Source: Pseudomonadota bacterium (GTDB lineage: Bacteria; Pseudomonadota; Gammaproteobacteria; Burkholderiales; Burkholderiaceae_C). From it: a stretch of DNA of 64,000 nucleotides. The first letter of the stretch is position 1. Every line of letters starts with the position of its first letter. Below the pieces are notes generated by a model, which saw only the letters and a program-made list of their open reading frames with translations, did not search any database and was not told the DNA's origin. Where the stretch lies: assembly GCA_020161065.1 (NCBI GenBank), contig JAIUPH010000011.1:310001-374000 (forward strand), read 5' to 3'. Both the position numbers and the translations under genes were made by a program. This document shows positions 17,296 to 26,447 of this stretch, piece by piece.

Positions 17296-18233
17296 GTGGT
17301 ATGAGCCTTGTCCAAGACATCGCCTTCGTTCGCTACCAGGTCACCGACTTGAACCTGATGGAGGCCTTCCTCGCCGACTTCGGCCTGCACACCGCAGCAC
17401 GCACCGAGCAGGCCTTGTACTCGCGCACGGCCGGTCCGCTGCACCACGCGCACATCGCCGAGCTGGGGCCGGCGAACGCGACCGTCGGCATCGGCTTGCT
17501 GGCGCGCAGCGCGCAGGCGCTGGACGAAGTGGCGCGCCGCACCGGCAAGCCGGTCGAGCCCAATCCCGAGCCGGGCGGCGGCCTGCGCGTTCGCTGCACC
17601 GATCCTGCCGGCTTCGTGGTCGACGTGATCCACGGCCAGGACACGTTCGAACCGCTGGCGGTGCGCGCGCCGCTCGAATTCAATGCCGCCGTCGGACGCA
17701 AACGGCTGGGCCAGCCGGTGCGGCTGAAGCCGCAAGTGGCGTCGATCACGCGGCTGGGCCACGTCGCGTTGCTGGTCGCCGACTTCCCCGCAACCCTGGC
17801 GTTCTATCGCGACGTGCTCGGCTTCCTGCCGTCGGACACCTACTGGGCCGGGTCCGAAGACCGGACGATTGCCGCCTTCATGCGCTGCGGCCTCGGCCAG
17901 CAATGGACCGATCACCACACGGTGGCCTTGATCACCGCCTCCGACGGCCGCAACCGCTTCGATCACAGCGCGTTCGAGGTCGTCGACTTCGACGACCTGG
18001 TGCAAAGCGGCGAATGGCTGAAGTCGCGCGGCCGCGCGCATTCCTGGGGTGTCGGCCGCCACATCCAGGGCAGCCAGCTTTTCGACTACTGGCGCGATCC
18101 CTTCGGCAACAAGGTGGAGCATTGGACCGATGGCGACCTGGTCAACGATTCCACCCCGGTCGGCCACGCCGCCGTGTCGCCCGAGGAATTGCGTCAATGG
18201 GCGCCCGCGGTCACACCCGAGTTCTTTGCCTGA
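17292..18233 (+). CDS. Extradiol-type dioxygenase, two-domain VOC fold
   Basis: A 313-residue protein with two vicinal-oxygen-chelate domains, the arrangement of type I extradiol catechol dioxygenases. The three metal ligands are present in the C-terminal domain: H157 (LGHVALLVADF), H225 (FDHSAFEVVDF) and E276 (KVEHWTDG). It should open a dihydroxylated aromatic ring next to the hydroxyls using Fe(II) and oxygen. It starts in a 4-bp overlap with the MMPL gene and is followed 10 bp later by an FAA hydrolase, a common meta-cleavage pairing. The product of the molybdoenzyme encoded downstream is a plausible substrate. Size class and context suggest a bulky substrate. Confidence 0.85.
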   Translation: MSGMSLVQDIAFVRYQVTDLNLMEAFLADFGLHTAARTEQALYSRTAGPLHHAHIAELGPANATVGIGLLARSAQALDEVARRTGKPVEPNPEPGGGLRVRCTDPAGFVVDVIHGQDTFEPLAVRAPLEFNAAVGRKRLGQPVRLKPQVASITRLGHVALLVADFPATLAFYRDVLGFLPSDTYWAGSEDRTIAAFMRCGLGQQWTDHHTVALITASDGRNRFDHSAFEVVDFDDLVQSGEWLKSRGRAHSWGVGRHIQGSQLFDYWRDPFGNKVEHWTDGDLVNDSTPVGHAAVSPEELRQWAPAVTPEFFA

Positions 18234-18243
18234 GCGAGAGACC

Positions 18244-19116
18244 ATGAAACTTGCGCGCTTCACGGCCGACGGCCGCACGACGATCGGCGTCGTTCACGAA
18301 TCTCGCGTGTTCGAGATGGCGAAGCTGGACCCCACCGCGCCGCACACCTTGCGCGAACTGCTGGCGGCCGGCCCGGCGGCGCGCAATCGCCTGGCCGAGG
18401 CGCTGCGCCGTGCGCCTGCCGGCGGCCATGCGCTGTCTTCGGTGCGCCTAGAGGCCCCGATTCCCGATGCGCAGAAATACCTGGCGATCGGCATGAACTA
18501 CCACGACCACGCGCAAGAGGCGGCGCGCGCCGGCGTTGCGGTGCCCAAGCATCAGCTCTGGTTCAACAAGCAGGTCACCTGCATCACCGGCCCATTCGCC
18601 CCGATCTACAAGCCGCGCGTGTCCGAGCAGATGGACTACGAAGCCGAACTCGGCGTCGTCATCGGCCGGCGCTGCCGATACGTGAGCGTGGCCGACGCGC
18701 CGGGCGTGGTCGCCGGCTACTTCGTGGCCAACGACGTGACGGCGCGCGACTGGCAATTCAAGAGCCCGACCTTCACGCTGGGCAAGAGCTTCGATTCGCA
18801 CGGCCCGATCGGCCCCTGGATCACCACCGCCGACGAAATCGCCGATCCGCACAACCTGGAAATGAAACTGTGGGTCAACGGTGAACTGCGGCAAAGCGCC
18901 AACACCGGCGGCATGATCTACGACATCTGGCAGCAGATTCATGAATTGAGCCAGGTGATGACGCTGCAGCCGGGCGACCTGATCGCCACCGGAACCTGTG
19001 CCAACGTCGGCATCGCGCTCGGCAAGTTCCTGCAGCCGGGCGACGTGGTGCGCGTCGACATTGCAGGCCTGGGCCACATCGAGAACCGCGTCGAAGCGGA
19101 ACCCGAGGCGCAGTGA
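18244..19116 (+). CDS. Fumarylacetoacetate hydrolase-family protein
   Basis: A 290-residue FAA-fold enzyme. Metal ligands correspond to E133 and E135 (DYEAELGVVIG) and D164 (ANDVTARDWQ); the KSFDSHGPIGPW loop and the TGTCANVG element near the C-terminus are typical of acylpyruvate hydrolases and hydratases in this family. The N-terminal ~70 residues form the small domain seen in ring-fission product hydrolases. Following the extradiol dioxygenase, it most likely hydrolyses or decarboxylates the ring-cleavage product. Exact reaction (acylpyruvate hydrolysis, 2-oxopent-dienoate hydration or decarboxylation) cannot be distinguished. Confidence 0.88.
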   Translation: MKLARFTADGRTTIGVVHESRVFEMAKLDPTAPHTLRELLAAGPAARNRLAEALRRAPAGGHALSSVRLEAPIPDAQKYLAIGMNYHDHAQEAARAGVAVPKHQLWFNKQVTCITGPFAPIYKPRVSEQMDYEAELGVVIGRRCRYVSVADAPGVVAGYFVANDVTARDWQFKSPTFTLGKSFDSHGPIGPWITTADEIADPHNLEMKLWVNGELRQSANTGGMIYDIWQQIHELSQVMTLQPGDLIATGTCANVGIALGKFLQPGDVVRVDIAGLGHIENRVEAEPEAQ

Positions 19117-19123
19117 GCGGGGC

Positions 19124-22100
19124 ATGACGATGAAACGCGCCGTTCTGCGGACGATTCTGTTCGCGCTGGGGCCGATCCTGGACAGGGCGGCGAAATCGCG
19201 GCCGACGTTCCGCGCTTTCGCGAAGCGTCACGACCTCGTGGCCCAGATCCAGCTCAAGGACGGCAGCATCGGCCGCTGGTTCGACGTGCGTGGCGGGCGC
19301 ATCAAGAGCCACGCCGGCCTGCACCCGAACCCGCAGGTGCGCATGGTCTTCAAGGACCTGCACACGGCGCTGACGATGCTCAAACCGAACCCCGACATGG
19401 GCGAGGTCGTGCACGCGGCGAAGAACTTCAAGGTCATGGTCATCGGCCCCGACCCGCTGTGCGTGTGGTGGATGCAGTTGCTGAACCTTTCGCAGGCCTC
19501 GGCGCTGAAGATGGGAACACCGCAGCGCGACGGCTGCACCCGCTTCACGATGATGACGAACGGCGGGCCGCTGTTCGTGCACGTGAAAGACGATCGCATC
19601 GTGCGCCTGGTGCCGATCGAATTCGACGCCGGCGACGCGCCGAGCTGGACCCTCGAAGCGCGCGGGCGGCGCTTCTCACCCAAGCGCATCGCCACCGTGG
19701 CCACGCACGCATTGGCCTTGAAGTCTGCCGTCTATGCCGACAACCGCATCGCGTATCCGATGAAGCGGGTCGACTTCGACCCCGACGGCGAGCGCAACCC
19801 GCACAACCGCGGCAAGAGCGGCTACGTTCGCATCAGCTGGGACGAGGCGCTCGACATCGTCAGCAGCGAGATCCTGCGCCAGCGCAGCGTGCACGGTCCG
19901 GGTTCGATGACGATCACCCACGGTTCGCATCACCAATGGGGCAACGTCGGCTATTACCTGTCGAGCCTGTTGCGCTTCGGCAATCTGATCGGCTTCACGC
20001 GCGTGGCCGCCAACCCCGACAGCTGGGAAGGCTGGTACTGGGGCGCCATGCACCACTGGGGCCAGGCGCAACGCGTGGGCATCGCCGGCGCCTACGGGCT
20101 GGTCGAAGACTGCCTGAAGGAAGCCGAACTGATGGTCTTCTGGTCCAGCGACCCGGAGAGCACGCGCGGCGGCTATTCGGCGCACGAAGGAACCCAGCGG
20201 CGCCAATGGGCGCGCTCGCTGGGCATGCAATTCGTTCACATCGATCCGCACTTCAACCCCACGGCGGCGTGGCTGGGTGGACGCTGGTTCCCGATCCGCC
20301 CGGGAACCGACGCCGCACTGGCGATGGCGATCATGCAGGTGTGGATCGCCGAGGATCTTTACGACAAGCCCTACGTGGCCGAACGCACCACCGGCTTCGA
20401 GGCTTGGCGCGACTACCTGATGGGCGCGCAAGACGGCGTTCCCAAGACGCCTGAATGGCAGGAATCGGAAACCGGCATTGCCGCCAAGGACGTTCGCGCC
20501 CTGGCGCGTCTGATGGCCAGGAAGAAGCTCTACCTCGCCGCCGGTGCCGGCGGCGGCGGCTTCGGCGGCGCCGGCCGCGGCGCCACCGGCGCGCAGTGGG
20601 CGCGCTGCATGGTCATGCTGATGGCGATGCGCGGGCTCGGCAAGCCGGGCATCAACATGGGCAACCTCGATTCAGGCGCGCCGGTCGATCACGAGTTCTA
20701 CTTCCCGGGCTACGCCGACGGCGGCATCTCCGGCGAGCTGAACTGGAACGGCAACGCGGTCAACAACTACCAGAAGATGCCGCACGTCATCACGATGAAT
20801 CCGGTGCGGCAGCTGGTTCCCAAGCAGCAGTTCCCCGAGGCGATCATCGAAGGCAAGGCCAGCGGCTACCTTTGGGATGGCGTCGCCACCGAACTGCAGT
20901 TCGCACCGTTCCAGTACCCGATGCCGGGGTTCCCGCGCATCCACATGATCTACAAATACGGCGGCTCGTGGTTTTCCACGCTGACGCAGTCCAAGCGAAT
21001 GGAGGCGGCGTACCGCCACGAAAGCATCGAATTCGTCGTCAACCAGTCGATCTGGATGGAAGGCGAAACGCAGTTCGCCGACGTGATCCTGCCCGCGTGC
21101 ACCCAGTTCGAGCGTTACGACATCGGCGAATGGTGTTCCGGCGGCGGCTACCTGCCGCACGGATTCAACAACGTCAACCATCGCGTCATTGCGCTGCAGC
21201 ACCAGTGCATCGAGCCGTTGGGAGAGTCCAGGTCCGACTACCGGATCTTCAGCGACATTCTGTCCCGGCTGGGCATCGGCGCCATGTTCACCGAAGGCTG
21301 CAGCGAACTGGACTGGTGCAAGCGCGTGTTCGACTCGTCGGACGTTGCCAAGCGCATGAGCTGGGCCGAATTCTGCAGGAAGGGCTATTACGTCGTCCCT
21401 GCCGAACAGCAAGGCTTGCGCGCGCCGGTGCAGTTCCGCTGGTTTGCCGAAGGCCGCATCAAGGACATCGGCGAAGCCTTGCCGCTGCCATCGCAATGGG
21501 CCGGACCGTTCGGCTTCGGCCTGCAGACGCCCAGCGGCAAGATCGAGTTCCTGCCCCGGACGCTCGAGCGTGCGGACCCCGACAACCCCGAGCGCCCGGT
21601 GCTCAACCGCTACATCCCGTCGTGGGAGGGGCGGCGCAGCGTCGATCGCGTGCGCGCTTTCCCGCTGCAACTCATCGCCACCCATTCGCGCTACAGCTTC
21701 CACACCAACGTCGACGGCAAGGGCAGCGTGGTCAACGACATCGACGATCACCGCGTCAAGGTGCAAGGCCATTACTACTGGCTGCTGCGGATGAACAGTG
21801 CCGATGCAGCCGAGCGCGGCATCGCCCACCACGGCCTGGTCAAGGTCTGCAACGACCGTGGTGCGGTGATCTGCGCCGCCGACGTGTCGGCGATGGTGGC
21901 GCGCGGCGTCGTCAAGTCGTTCGAATCGAGTGCCGAATACCGGCCGCTGCGCATCGGCGACGAAGAGGTCGACATCGGCGGCAGCCTCAACATCCTCACG
22001 CCTTCGCGCCCGCAGCAGCGCGGCACCAGCAGCATGGCGCCGAACTCGTGCCTGGTGCAGGTCGTGCCATGGCGGCACGGCGCAGGCGTCGCCGACGTCT

Positions 22101-22150
22101 TGAGCGCGGCGCGCGCCAACCGAACCGAGGCACAGAAGGAGCCGGCGTGA
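19124..22150 (+). CDS. Transhydroxylase/resorcinol-hydroxylase-family molybdoenzyme, large subunit, with N-terminal SCP2-like domain
   Basis: A 1008-residue Mo-bis-MGD protein. From about residue 135 it follows the large subunit of Pelobacter pyrogallol-phloroglucinol transhydroxylase along its length. Active-site residues I know from that enzyme are kept with the same spacing: H269, Y277, D299, S300 (the Mo-ligand serine) and W301 in NPDSWEGW correspond to H144, Y152, D174, S175 and W176 (offset 125); Y530 in FYFPGYADGGISG matches Y404. Like transhydroxylase it lacks an N-terminal Fe-S motif. Residues ~30-125 are extra and resemble an SCP2 sterol-transfer domain (GSIGRWFDVRGGRIKSHAGL, then VVHAAKNFKVMVIGPDPLCVWW). 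There is no Tat or Sec leader, so it is cytosolic. It should move or add a ring hydroxyl without O2. ATG at 19124 follows the FAA stop by 7 bp; its stop overlaps the small-subunit GTG. Confidence 0.88.
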   Translation: MTMKRAVLRTILFALGPILDRAAKSRPTFRAFAKRHDLVAQIQLKDGSIGRWFDVRGGRIKSHAGLHPNPQVRMVFKDLHTALTMLKPNPDMGEVVHAAKNFKVMVIGPDPLCVWWMQLLNLSQASALKMGTPQRDGCTRFTMMTNGGPLFVHVKDDRIVRLVPIEFDAGDAPSWTLEARGRRFSPKRIATVATHALALKSAVYADNRIAYPMKRVDFDPDGERNPHNRGKSGYVRISWDEALDIVSSEILRQRSVHGPGSMTITHGSHHQWGNVGYYLSSLLRFGNLIGFTRVAANPDSWEGWYWGAMHHWGQAQRVGIAGAYGLVEDCLKEAELMVFWSSDPESTRGGYSAHEGTQRRQWARSLGMQFVHIDPHFNPTAAWLGGRWFPIRPGTDAALAMAIMQVWIAEDLYDKPYVAERTTGFEAWRDYLMGAQDGVPKTPEWQESETGIAAKDVRALARLMARKKLYLAAGAGGGGFGGAGRGATGAQWARCMVMLMAMRGLGKPGINMGNLDSGAPVDHEFYFPGYADGGISGELNWNGNAVNNYQKMPHVITMNPVRQLVPKQQFPEAIIEGKASGYLWDGVATELQFAPFQYPMPGFPRIHMIYKYGGSWFSTLTQSKRMEAAYRHESIEFVVNQSIWMEGETQFADVILPACTQFERYDIGEWCSGGGYLPHGFNNVNHRVIALQHQCIEPLGESRSDYRIFSDILSRLGIGAMFTEGCSELDWCKRVFDSSDVAKRMSWAEFCRKGYYVVPAEQQGLRAPVQFRWFAEGRIKDIGEALPLPSQWAGPFGFGLQTPSGKIEFLPRTLERADPDNPERPVLNRYIPSWEGRRSVDRVRAFPLQLIATHSRYSFHTNVDGKGSVVNDIDDHRVKVQGHYYWLLRMNSADAAERGIAHHGLVKVCNDRGAVICAADVSAMVARGVVKSFESSAEYRPLRIGDEEVDIGGSLNILTPSRPQQRGTSSMAPNSCLVQVVPWRHGAGVADVLSAARANRTEAQKEPA

Positions 22151-22971
22151 CGAAGTGGAACCTCATCATCGACGTCGCCGAATGCCACAACTGCAACAAC
22201 TGCGTCGTCGCCGCGAAGGATGAACTCGCAGGCAACCGCTTCGCCGGCTACAGCGCGCCGCACCCGGCGCAAGGCCGCGGCGTGATCTGGATCGAACGCC
22301 GCGTGCGCGGCAGCGCTCACCACGTCGATGCCGCCTACCTGCCGCGGCTTTGCAACCACTGTGCCGACGCGCCCTGCGTGCGGGCGGCGCCAGGCGCCGT
22401 GCGCCAGCGCGAAGACGGCATCGTCGTCTTCGACCCCGACAAGTGCCGCGGCCGCCGCGATCTGGTCGACGTCTGTCCTTACGGCGCGGTGGTCTGGAAC
22501 GACGCCGAGCAATTGCCGCAGACCTGGTTTTTCGATGCCCATTTGCTCGACGCCGGCTGGCATGCGCCGCGCTGCGTGAGCGTCTGTCCGACCGGCGCGA
22601 TCGAGGCCGTGAAGACCGACGACGCCACGATGTCCGAGCGCGCCGCACGCGAAGGCTTGCGCACGCTGGCGCCCGAGCGCGGCACGCGGCCGCGCGTGCA
22701 TTACCGCAACCTGCAGCGCATCGACCACGCGTTCGTCGGCGGCAGCGTCGTCGCCGCCGGCGAATGCGCACACGACGTCGAGGTGCGGCTCGAGCAGGCG
22801 GGCCGGCCGCTGGCCACGACGCGCACCGACACCTTCGGCGACTTTCGCTTCGACGGTCTGCAGCCCGGGCATTACAGCGTGCGCATCGACGACCCTGCCG
22901 GCAGCGCCGAATCGACGCTCGAACTCGGCAGCGAGAGCGTCGTGCTCGGCGACCTCCATCTTCGCACCTGA
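22147..22971 (+). CDS. Transhydroxylase-family Fe-S small subunit with C-terminal Cna-B-like domain, cysteine-depleted
   Basis: A 274-residue ferredoxin-like subunit starting at GTG in a 4-bp overlap with the large subunit; the length equals that of transhydroxylase beta subunit as I recall it. Residues 1-190 are the Fe-S part and ~195-274 a beta-barrel (Cna-B-like) domain (TFGDFRFDGLQPGHYSVRI). Cysteines seen: 13, 16, 19, 69, 72, 77, 100, 110, 143 and 147. The fourth Cys of the first motif is Ala23, and the CxxC pair that normally follows the CPYG motif is Trp127 and Asp130. Nine of the twelve expected ligands remain, so all three [4Fe-4S] clusters cannot form in the usual way. That fits a redox-neutral reaction. 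Confidence 0.88.
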   Translation: MTKWNLIIDVAECHNCNNCVVAAKDELAGNRFAGYSAPHPAQGRGVIWIERRVRGSAHHVDAAYLPRLCNHCADAPCVRAAPGAVRQREDGIVVFDPDKCRGRRDLVDVCPYGAVVWNDAEQLPQTWFFDAHLLDAGWHAPRCVSVCPTGAIEAVKTDDATMSERAAREGLRTLAPERGTRPRVHYRNLQRIDHAFVGGSVVAAGECAHDVEVRLEQAGRPLATTRTDTFGDFRFDGLQPGHYSVRIDDPAGSAESTLELGSESVVLGDLHLRT

Positions 22972-22990
22972 AAAGACACCGACACGAATC

Positions 22991-23872
22991 ATGCAAGAAC
23001 AAATCATCATCACCTGCGCGCTTACCGGTGCCGGCCCGCTGTCGCGCAACCCGGCGCAGCCGGTCACGCCGCGGCAGATCGCCGACAGCGGCCTGGCCGC
23101 GGCAGACGCCGGCGCCGCGATCCTCCACGTGCACGTGCGCGATCCGCACAGCGGGCAGTTTTCGGGCGATCTCGGACTGTACGAAGAAGCCGTCGGCCTG
23201 ATCCGCGAAGGCAATCCGCACGTCATCCTCAACTTGACCACCGGCCTCGGTTCAGGCTTCTATCCGAAGGATCCGATGCTGCCGATCGAGGCCGGCGCAC
23301 AGTCGCACATCTGGCCCGCCGAGCAACGCATCGCGCACGTTCTGAAGCTGCGGCCGGAGATCTGCACGCTGGATCTCGTGACGGCCCAGGTCTTCGGCGG
23401 CATCGTGATCAGCACCGAGCAGGTGCTCACGCGCATGGCCACGCTGGCGCGCGAGGCCGGCGTGAAACCCGAGATCGAACTCTTCGACAGCGGCGACGCC
23501 GTGCTGGCCAGGCACCTGCTCGGCAAGGGCGTGCTCGACGGGCCGGGCATGTACTCGTTCGTGATGGGCCTGAACTTCACGATGCCCGCCGACACCGAAA
23601 CCATGACCTACATGCGCAACCTGCTTCCGGCCGCTGCGCAGTGGCAAGGTTTCGGCATCGGCCCGGTGCAGTTTCCGATGGCGATGCAGTCGATGCTGCT
23701 CGGTGGCCACGTGCGCGTGGGCATGGAAGACAACGTGTACATCGCCAAAGGCCAGTTCGCGCAAAGCAACGCGGCGCTGGTGACCAAGGCGCGCCGCCTG
23801 GTCGAGGCATTGGGCCCTTCGCTCGCGTCGCCGGCCGATGCGCGGCGCATGCTGGGGCTGCGCGCGCGATGA
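22991..23872 (+). CDS. BKACE family enzyme (DUF849, 3-keto-5-aminohexanoate cleavage-like)
   Basis: A 293-residue TIM-barrel protein of the beta-keto acid cleavage family, which transfers an acyl unit between a beta-keto acid and acetyl-CoA to give acetoacetate and a new CoA thioester. The zinc-binding HVHVRDP motif is at H46/H48, and the C-terminal GGHVRVGMEDN element carries the conserved Glu. It is 19 bp after the Fe-S subunit and overlaps the MFS start by 4 bp, so it belongs to the catabolic operon. It probably cleaves a beta-keto acid formed after ring opening, linking the pathway to acetoacetate. Confidence 0.88.
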   Translation: MQEQIIITCALTGAGPLSRNPAQPVTPRQIADSGLAAADAGAAILHVHVRDPHSGQFSGDLGLYEEAVGLIREGNPHVILNLTTGLGSGFYPKDPMLPIEAGAQSHIWPAEQRIAHVLKLRPEICTLDLVTAQVFGGIVISTEQVLTRMATLAREAGVKPEIELFDSGDAVLARHLLGKGVLDGPGMYSFVMGLNFTMPADTETMTYMRNLLPAAAQWQGFGIGPVQFPMAMQSMLLGGHVRVGMEDNVYIAKGQFAQSNAALVTKARRLVEALGPSLASPADARRMLGLRAR

Positions 23873-25158
23873 AATCCCTGCCCATCGATGGACTGACCCG
23901 GAAGACGAAGGACGAGACCATGGACTCGCCCTCCAGCGTTCGCGAGGGCAGTCAGTGGAGCCCCTCGTACGAGAAGAAGGCGGTCGGCCTGCTCGCACTT
24001 GGATTCGGACTCGTCGGGCTCGACCGCTTCATCATCAATCCGCTGTTCCCGGTGATGGCCAAGGACCTGGGCCTGAGCTACCGGGACATGGGCTTGATCT
24101 CGGCGGTGCTGGCGCTCGCCTGGGGCCTGTCGTCGATCTTCACCGGACGGCTTTCCGACCGCATCGGCCGCAAGAAGGTGCTCGTTCCTGCGGTCGTCGT
24201 CTTTTCGTTGCTGGTGGCCACCAGCGGACTGGCCACGGGGCTGCTCAGCCTGCTGGTGATCCGCGGCTTGATGGGCCTTGCCGAAGGCGCCTACGTGCCG
24301 GCGTCGATCGTCTCGACGATCGAGGCCAGCAAGCCCAGTCGCATCGGCCTGAACATCGGCATCCAGCAAATGGCCGCACCGCTGGTCGGGCTCGGTTTCG
24401 GGCCCGTCGTCGCGGTCTTCCTGCTGCAGGTGCTGCCGAGCTGGCACTGGGTGTTCGGCGTGGTTGCCGTTCCGGGCCTGATCGTCGCCTGGCTGATCGC
24501 GCGCACGCTGCGCGACGGCGCCATCGAAGCCGAGGTGTCGACCGAGTTCAAGTCGGCCTGGTGGTCCGTGCTGCGCTACCGCAACGTGGTGTTCAGCACC
24601 CTGGGCATGTGCGCGTTCCTGAGCTGCTTGATCGTGCTGTCGGCCTTCATGCCGAGTTACCTGACCGACCATTTGAAGCTCGGCCTCGACCAGATGGGCC
24701 TGGTGCTGGCAGGCCTGGGCGTGGGCAGTTTCATCGGCATGGTTGTGGTGCCGGCGGTCTCCGACAGGGTCGGACGCAAGATGACGATGGTCATCGCGCT
24801 CGCGATCGAACTCGCTGCGCTGTCGCTGCTGCCCGCCATCGGGCCTGAGCCGGCCAAGCTGTTCGCCGTGTTGTTCGCCGCGACCTTCATGAATGCCGGG
24901 GTCGTCGCGATCACGGTGGGGCCGCTCACGCACGCATCGGTGCCCGAACGCCTGGCCACCACGGCCACCGGCATCGTGGTGGGGCTTGGCGAGGTGGTCG
25001 GCGGCGCCGTTGCACCGGCGCTCGCCGGGGCATGGGCGCAGAGCGTCGGCATCACGGTGATTCCGAAGATCGCGCTCGTCGCGATCGTTGCCGCGCTGGT
25101 CATCGTCGTGCTCGGCATTCGCGAGCCCCAGGCGCGGCAGTGGCAAGCGGCTGGATGA
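23869..25158 (+). CDS. MFS transporter, aromatic acid:H+ symporter type
   Basis: A 429-residue, 12-helix MFS protein. The DRFIINPLFPVMAKDLGLSYRDMGLISAVLALAWGLSSIFTGRLSDRIGRKKV segment contains the classic loop 2-3 motif (GRLSDRIGRKK), repeated as SDRVGRKM after helix 8. Similarity is to transporters for aromatic or other organic acids. The ATG at 23869 overlaps the BKACE stop; ATG at 23920 is an alternative. It ends the rightward operon, 38 bp from the convergent ferredoxin reductase stop. The cargo is probably the pathway substrate or a polar relative. Confidence 0.85.
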   Translation: MKSLPIDGLTRKTKDETMDSPSSVREGSQWSPSYEKKAVGLLALGFGLVGLDRFIINPLFPVMAKDLGLSYRDMGLISAVLALAWGLSSIFTGRLSDRIGRKKVLVPAVVVFSLLVATSGLATGLLSLLVIRGLMGLAEGAYVPASIVSTIEASKPSRIGLNIGIQQMAAPLVGLGFGPVVAVFLLQVLPSWHWVFGVVAVPGLIVAWLIARTLRDGAIEAEVSTEFKSAWWSVLRYRNVVFSTLGMCAFLSCLIVLSAFMPSYLTDHLKLGLDQMGLVLAGLGVGSFIGMVVVPAVSDRVGRKMTMVIALAIELAALSLLPAIGPEPAKLFAVLFAATFMNAGVVAITVGPLTHASVPERLATTATGIVVGLGEVVGGAVAPALAGAWAQSVGITVIPKIALVAIVAALVIVVLGIREPQARQWQAAG

Positions 25159-25196
25159 TCAGCGCGCCGCCGGCCGCCCGCGGGGCACGACGCGTG

Positions 25197-26447
25197 TCAA
25201 GCGGCCAGCGCGTCGGCCAGCCTGTATCGCTCGTCGCCAGCCTGCTCCGCCGGCGGCGACACGCCGGCGGCCAGCAGCTTGCGCGCCGCCATGTGGTCGC
25301 CGGGACGGTTGACCGAATGCACGGCGATCAACCGGGATTTGCGATACAGCAGCACCGAAAAGCGCCGTGACGCCGGGTCTCCGCGCCACACCAGGCGGTC
25401 GAAGCCCTCGTGCAGGCCCGCCATCTGCAGCTTGAGGTCGTATTGGTCGGACCAGAACCACGGTACGGCGTCGTAGACCTCGCTGCGGCCCAGCAGGTGC
25501 GCCGCAATCGTCTTCGCCTGGCCGAGCGCGTTCTGCACCGATTCCAGGCGCAGTTGCCGCTGCAGCAGCGGGTGGAAGAAGCGCACCGCGTCGCCGGCCG
25601 CGTAGATGGCCGGGTCGCTGGTGCGGCAGTACGCGTCGACGACGATGCCGTCTTCGCATTCGAGCCCGGCCGCAGCGGCCAGTCCGGTTTCGGGCTCGGC
25701 GCCGATGGCGGCCACCAGAAGACCCGTGCGGTGCGCAGCGCCGCTGCTGTCGGTCACCCGCAGGCCGCCCGTGGTGTCGCTTTCGTCTAGTTCCACACGC
25801 TCGACCGTGCGGCCGAACAGCACCTGCACGCCGCGGCGGCGGTGCTCTTCCAGCAACCAGGCGCTCAAGCACGCCGGCAGCGCCTGCGCCAGTACGCGTT
25901 GGCCGCGCGCGAGCACGCGAACCGACTTGCCGAGCAGCGTGGCCGTGGCCGCAAACTCCATTGCCGTGAAGCCGCTGCCGACGACGGTGACGTCGTGCAC
26001 CGACTGCAGCCGCGCGCGAATGCGGTCGATGTCGGCGATCGTCTTGATCACGTGCACGTCGGCGACCCGTTCGCGCGACACCGAAAGCGGCCGCGCACGG
26101 CTGCCGGTCGCCAGCACGAGTTGGTCGTAACGCAGCGATTCGCCGTCATCGAGCACGACGCTGCGCCCACGGCGCTCGATGGCAACGGCGCGCCGGCCAA
26201 GGCGCAGGTCCACCGCTTCCTGGTCGTAGAAAGCCGCGGGGCGAAAGTGCAGGCGCGCCGGGTCGGCGTCGTGCTGCAGGTAGTCTTTCGACAGCGGCGG
26301 CTTGTGATAAGGCAACTGGCCGTCGGCATCGACGAGCGTCAGGCGCCCGGCATAACCGCCGCGCCGCAAGGATTCGACGCACTGGTAGCCCGCGTGGCCG
26401 CCGCCGACGATGACGACGCCGCGTTCCAGCGGTGCCATCGCTGCCAT
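25197..26447 (-). CDS. NAD(P)H:ferredoxin reductase, rhodocoxin/putidaredoxin reductase type
   Basis: A 416-residue FAD/NAD-linked reductase: N-terminal FAD motif VIVGGGHAGYQCVESLRRGG, the PPLSKDYL element, the central NAD motif VTVVGSGFTAMEFAATATLLG, the second FAD contact IYAAGDAVRFFHPL and a C-terminal reductase domain with WSDQYDLKLQMAG. The length and motifs match reductases serving P450 or Rieske oxygenases. The ATG at 26447 overlaps the stop of the ferredoxin gene (TGATG), so the two are translationally coupled partners. It is the last gene of the leftward operon. Confidence 0.92.
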   Translation of the reverse strand: MAAMAPLERGVVIVGGGHAGYQCVESLRRGGYAGRLTLVDADGQLPYHKPPLSKDYLQHDADPARLHFRPAAFYDQEAVDLRLGRRAVAIERRGRSVVLDDGESLRYDQLVLATGSRARPLSVSRERVADVHVIKTIADIDRIRARLQSVHDVTVVGSGFTAMEFAATATLLGKSVRVLARGQRVLAQALPACLSAWLLEEHRRRGVQVLFGRTVERVELDESDTTGGLRVTDSSGAAHRTGLLVAAIGAEPETGLAAAAGLECEDGIVVDAYCRTSDPAIYAAGDAVRFFHPLLQRQLRLESVQNALGQAKTIAAHLLGRSEVYDAVPWFWSDQYDLKLQMAGLHEGFDRLVWRGDPASRRFSVLLYRKSRLIAVHSVNRPGDHMAARKLLAAGVSPPAEQAGDERYRLADALAA

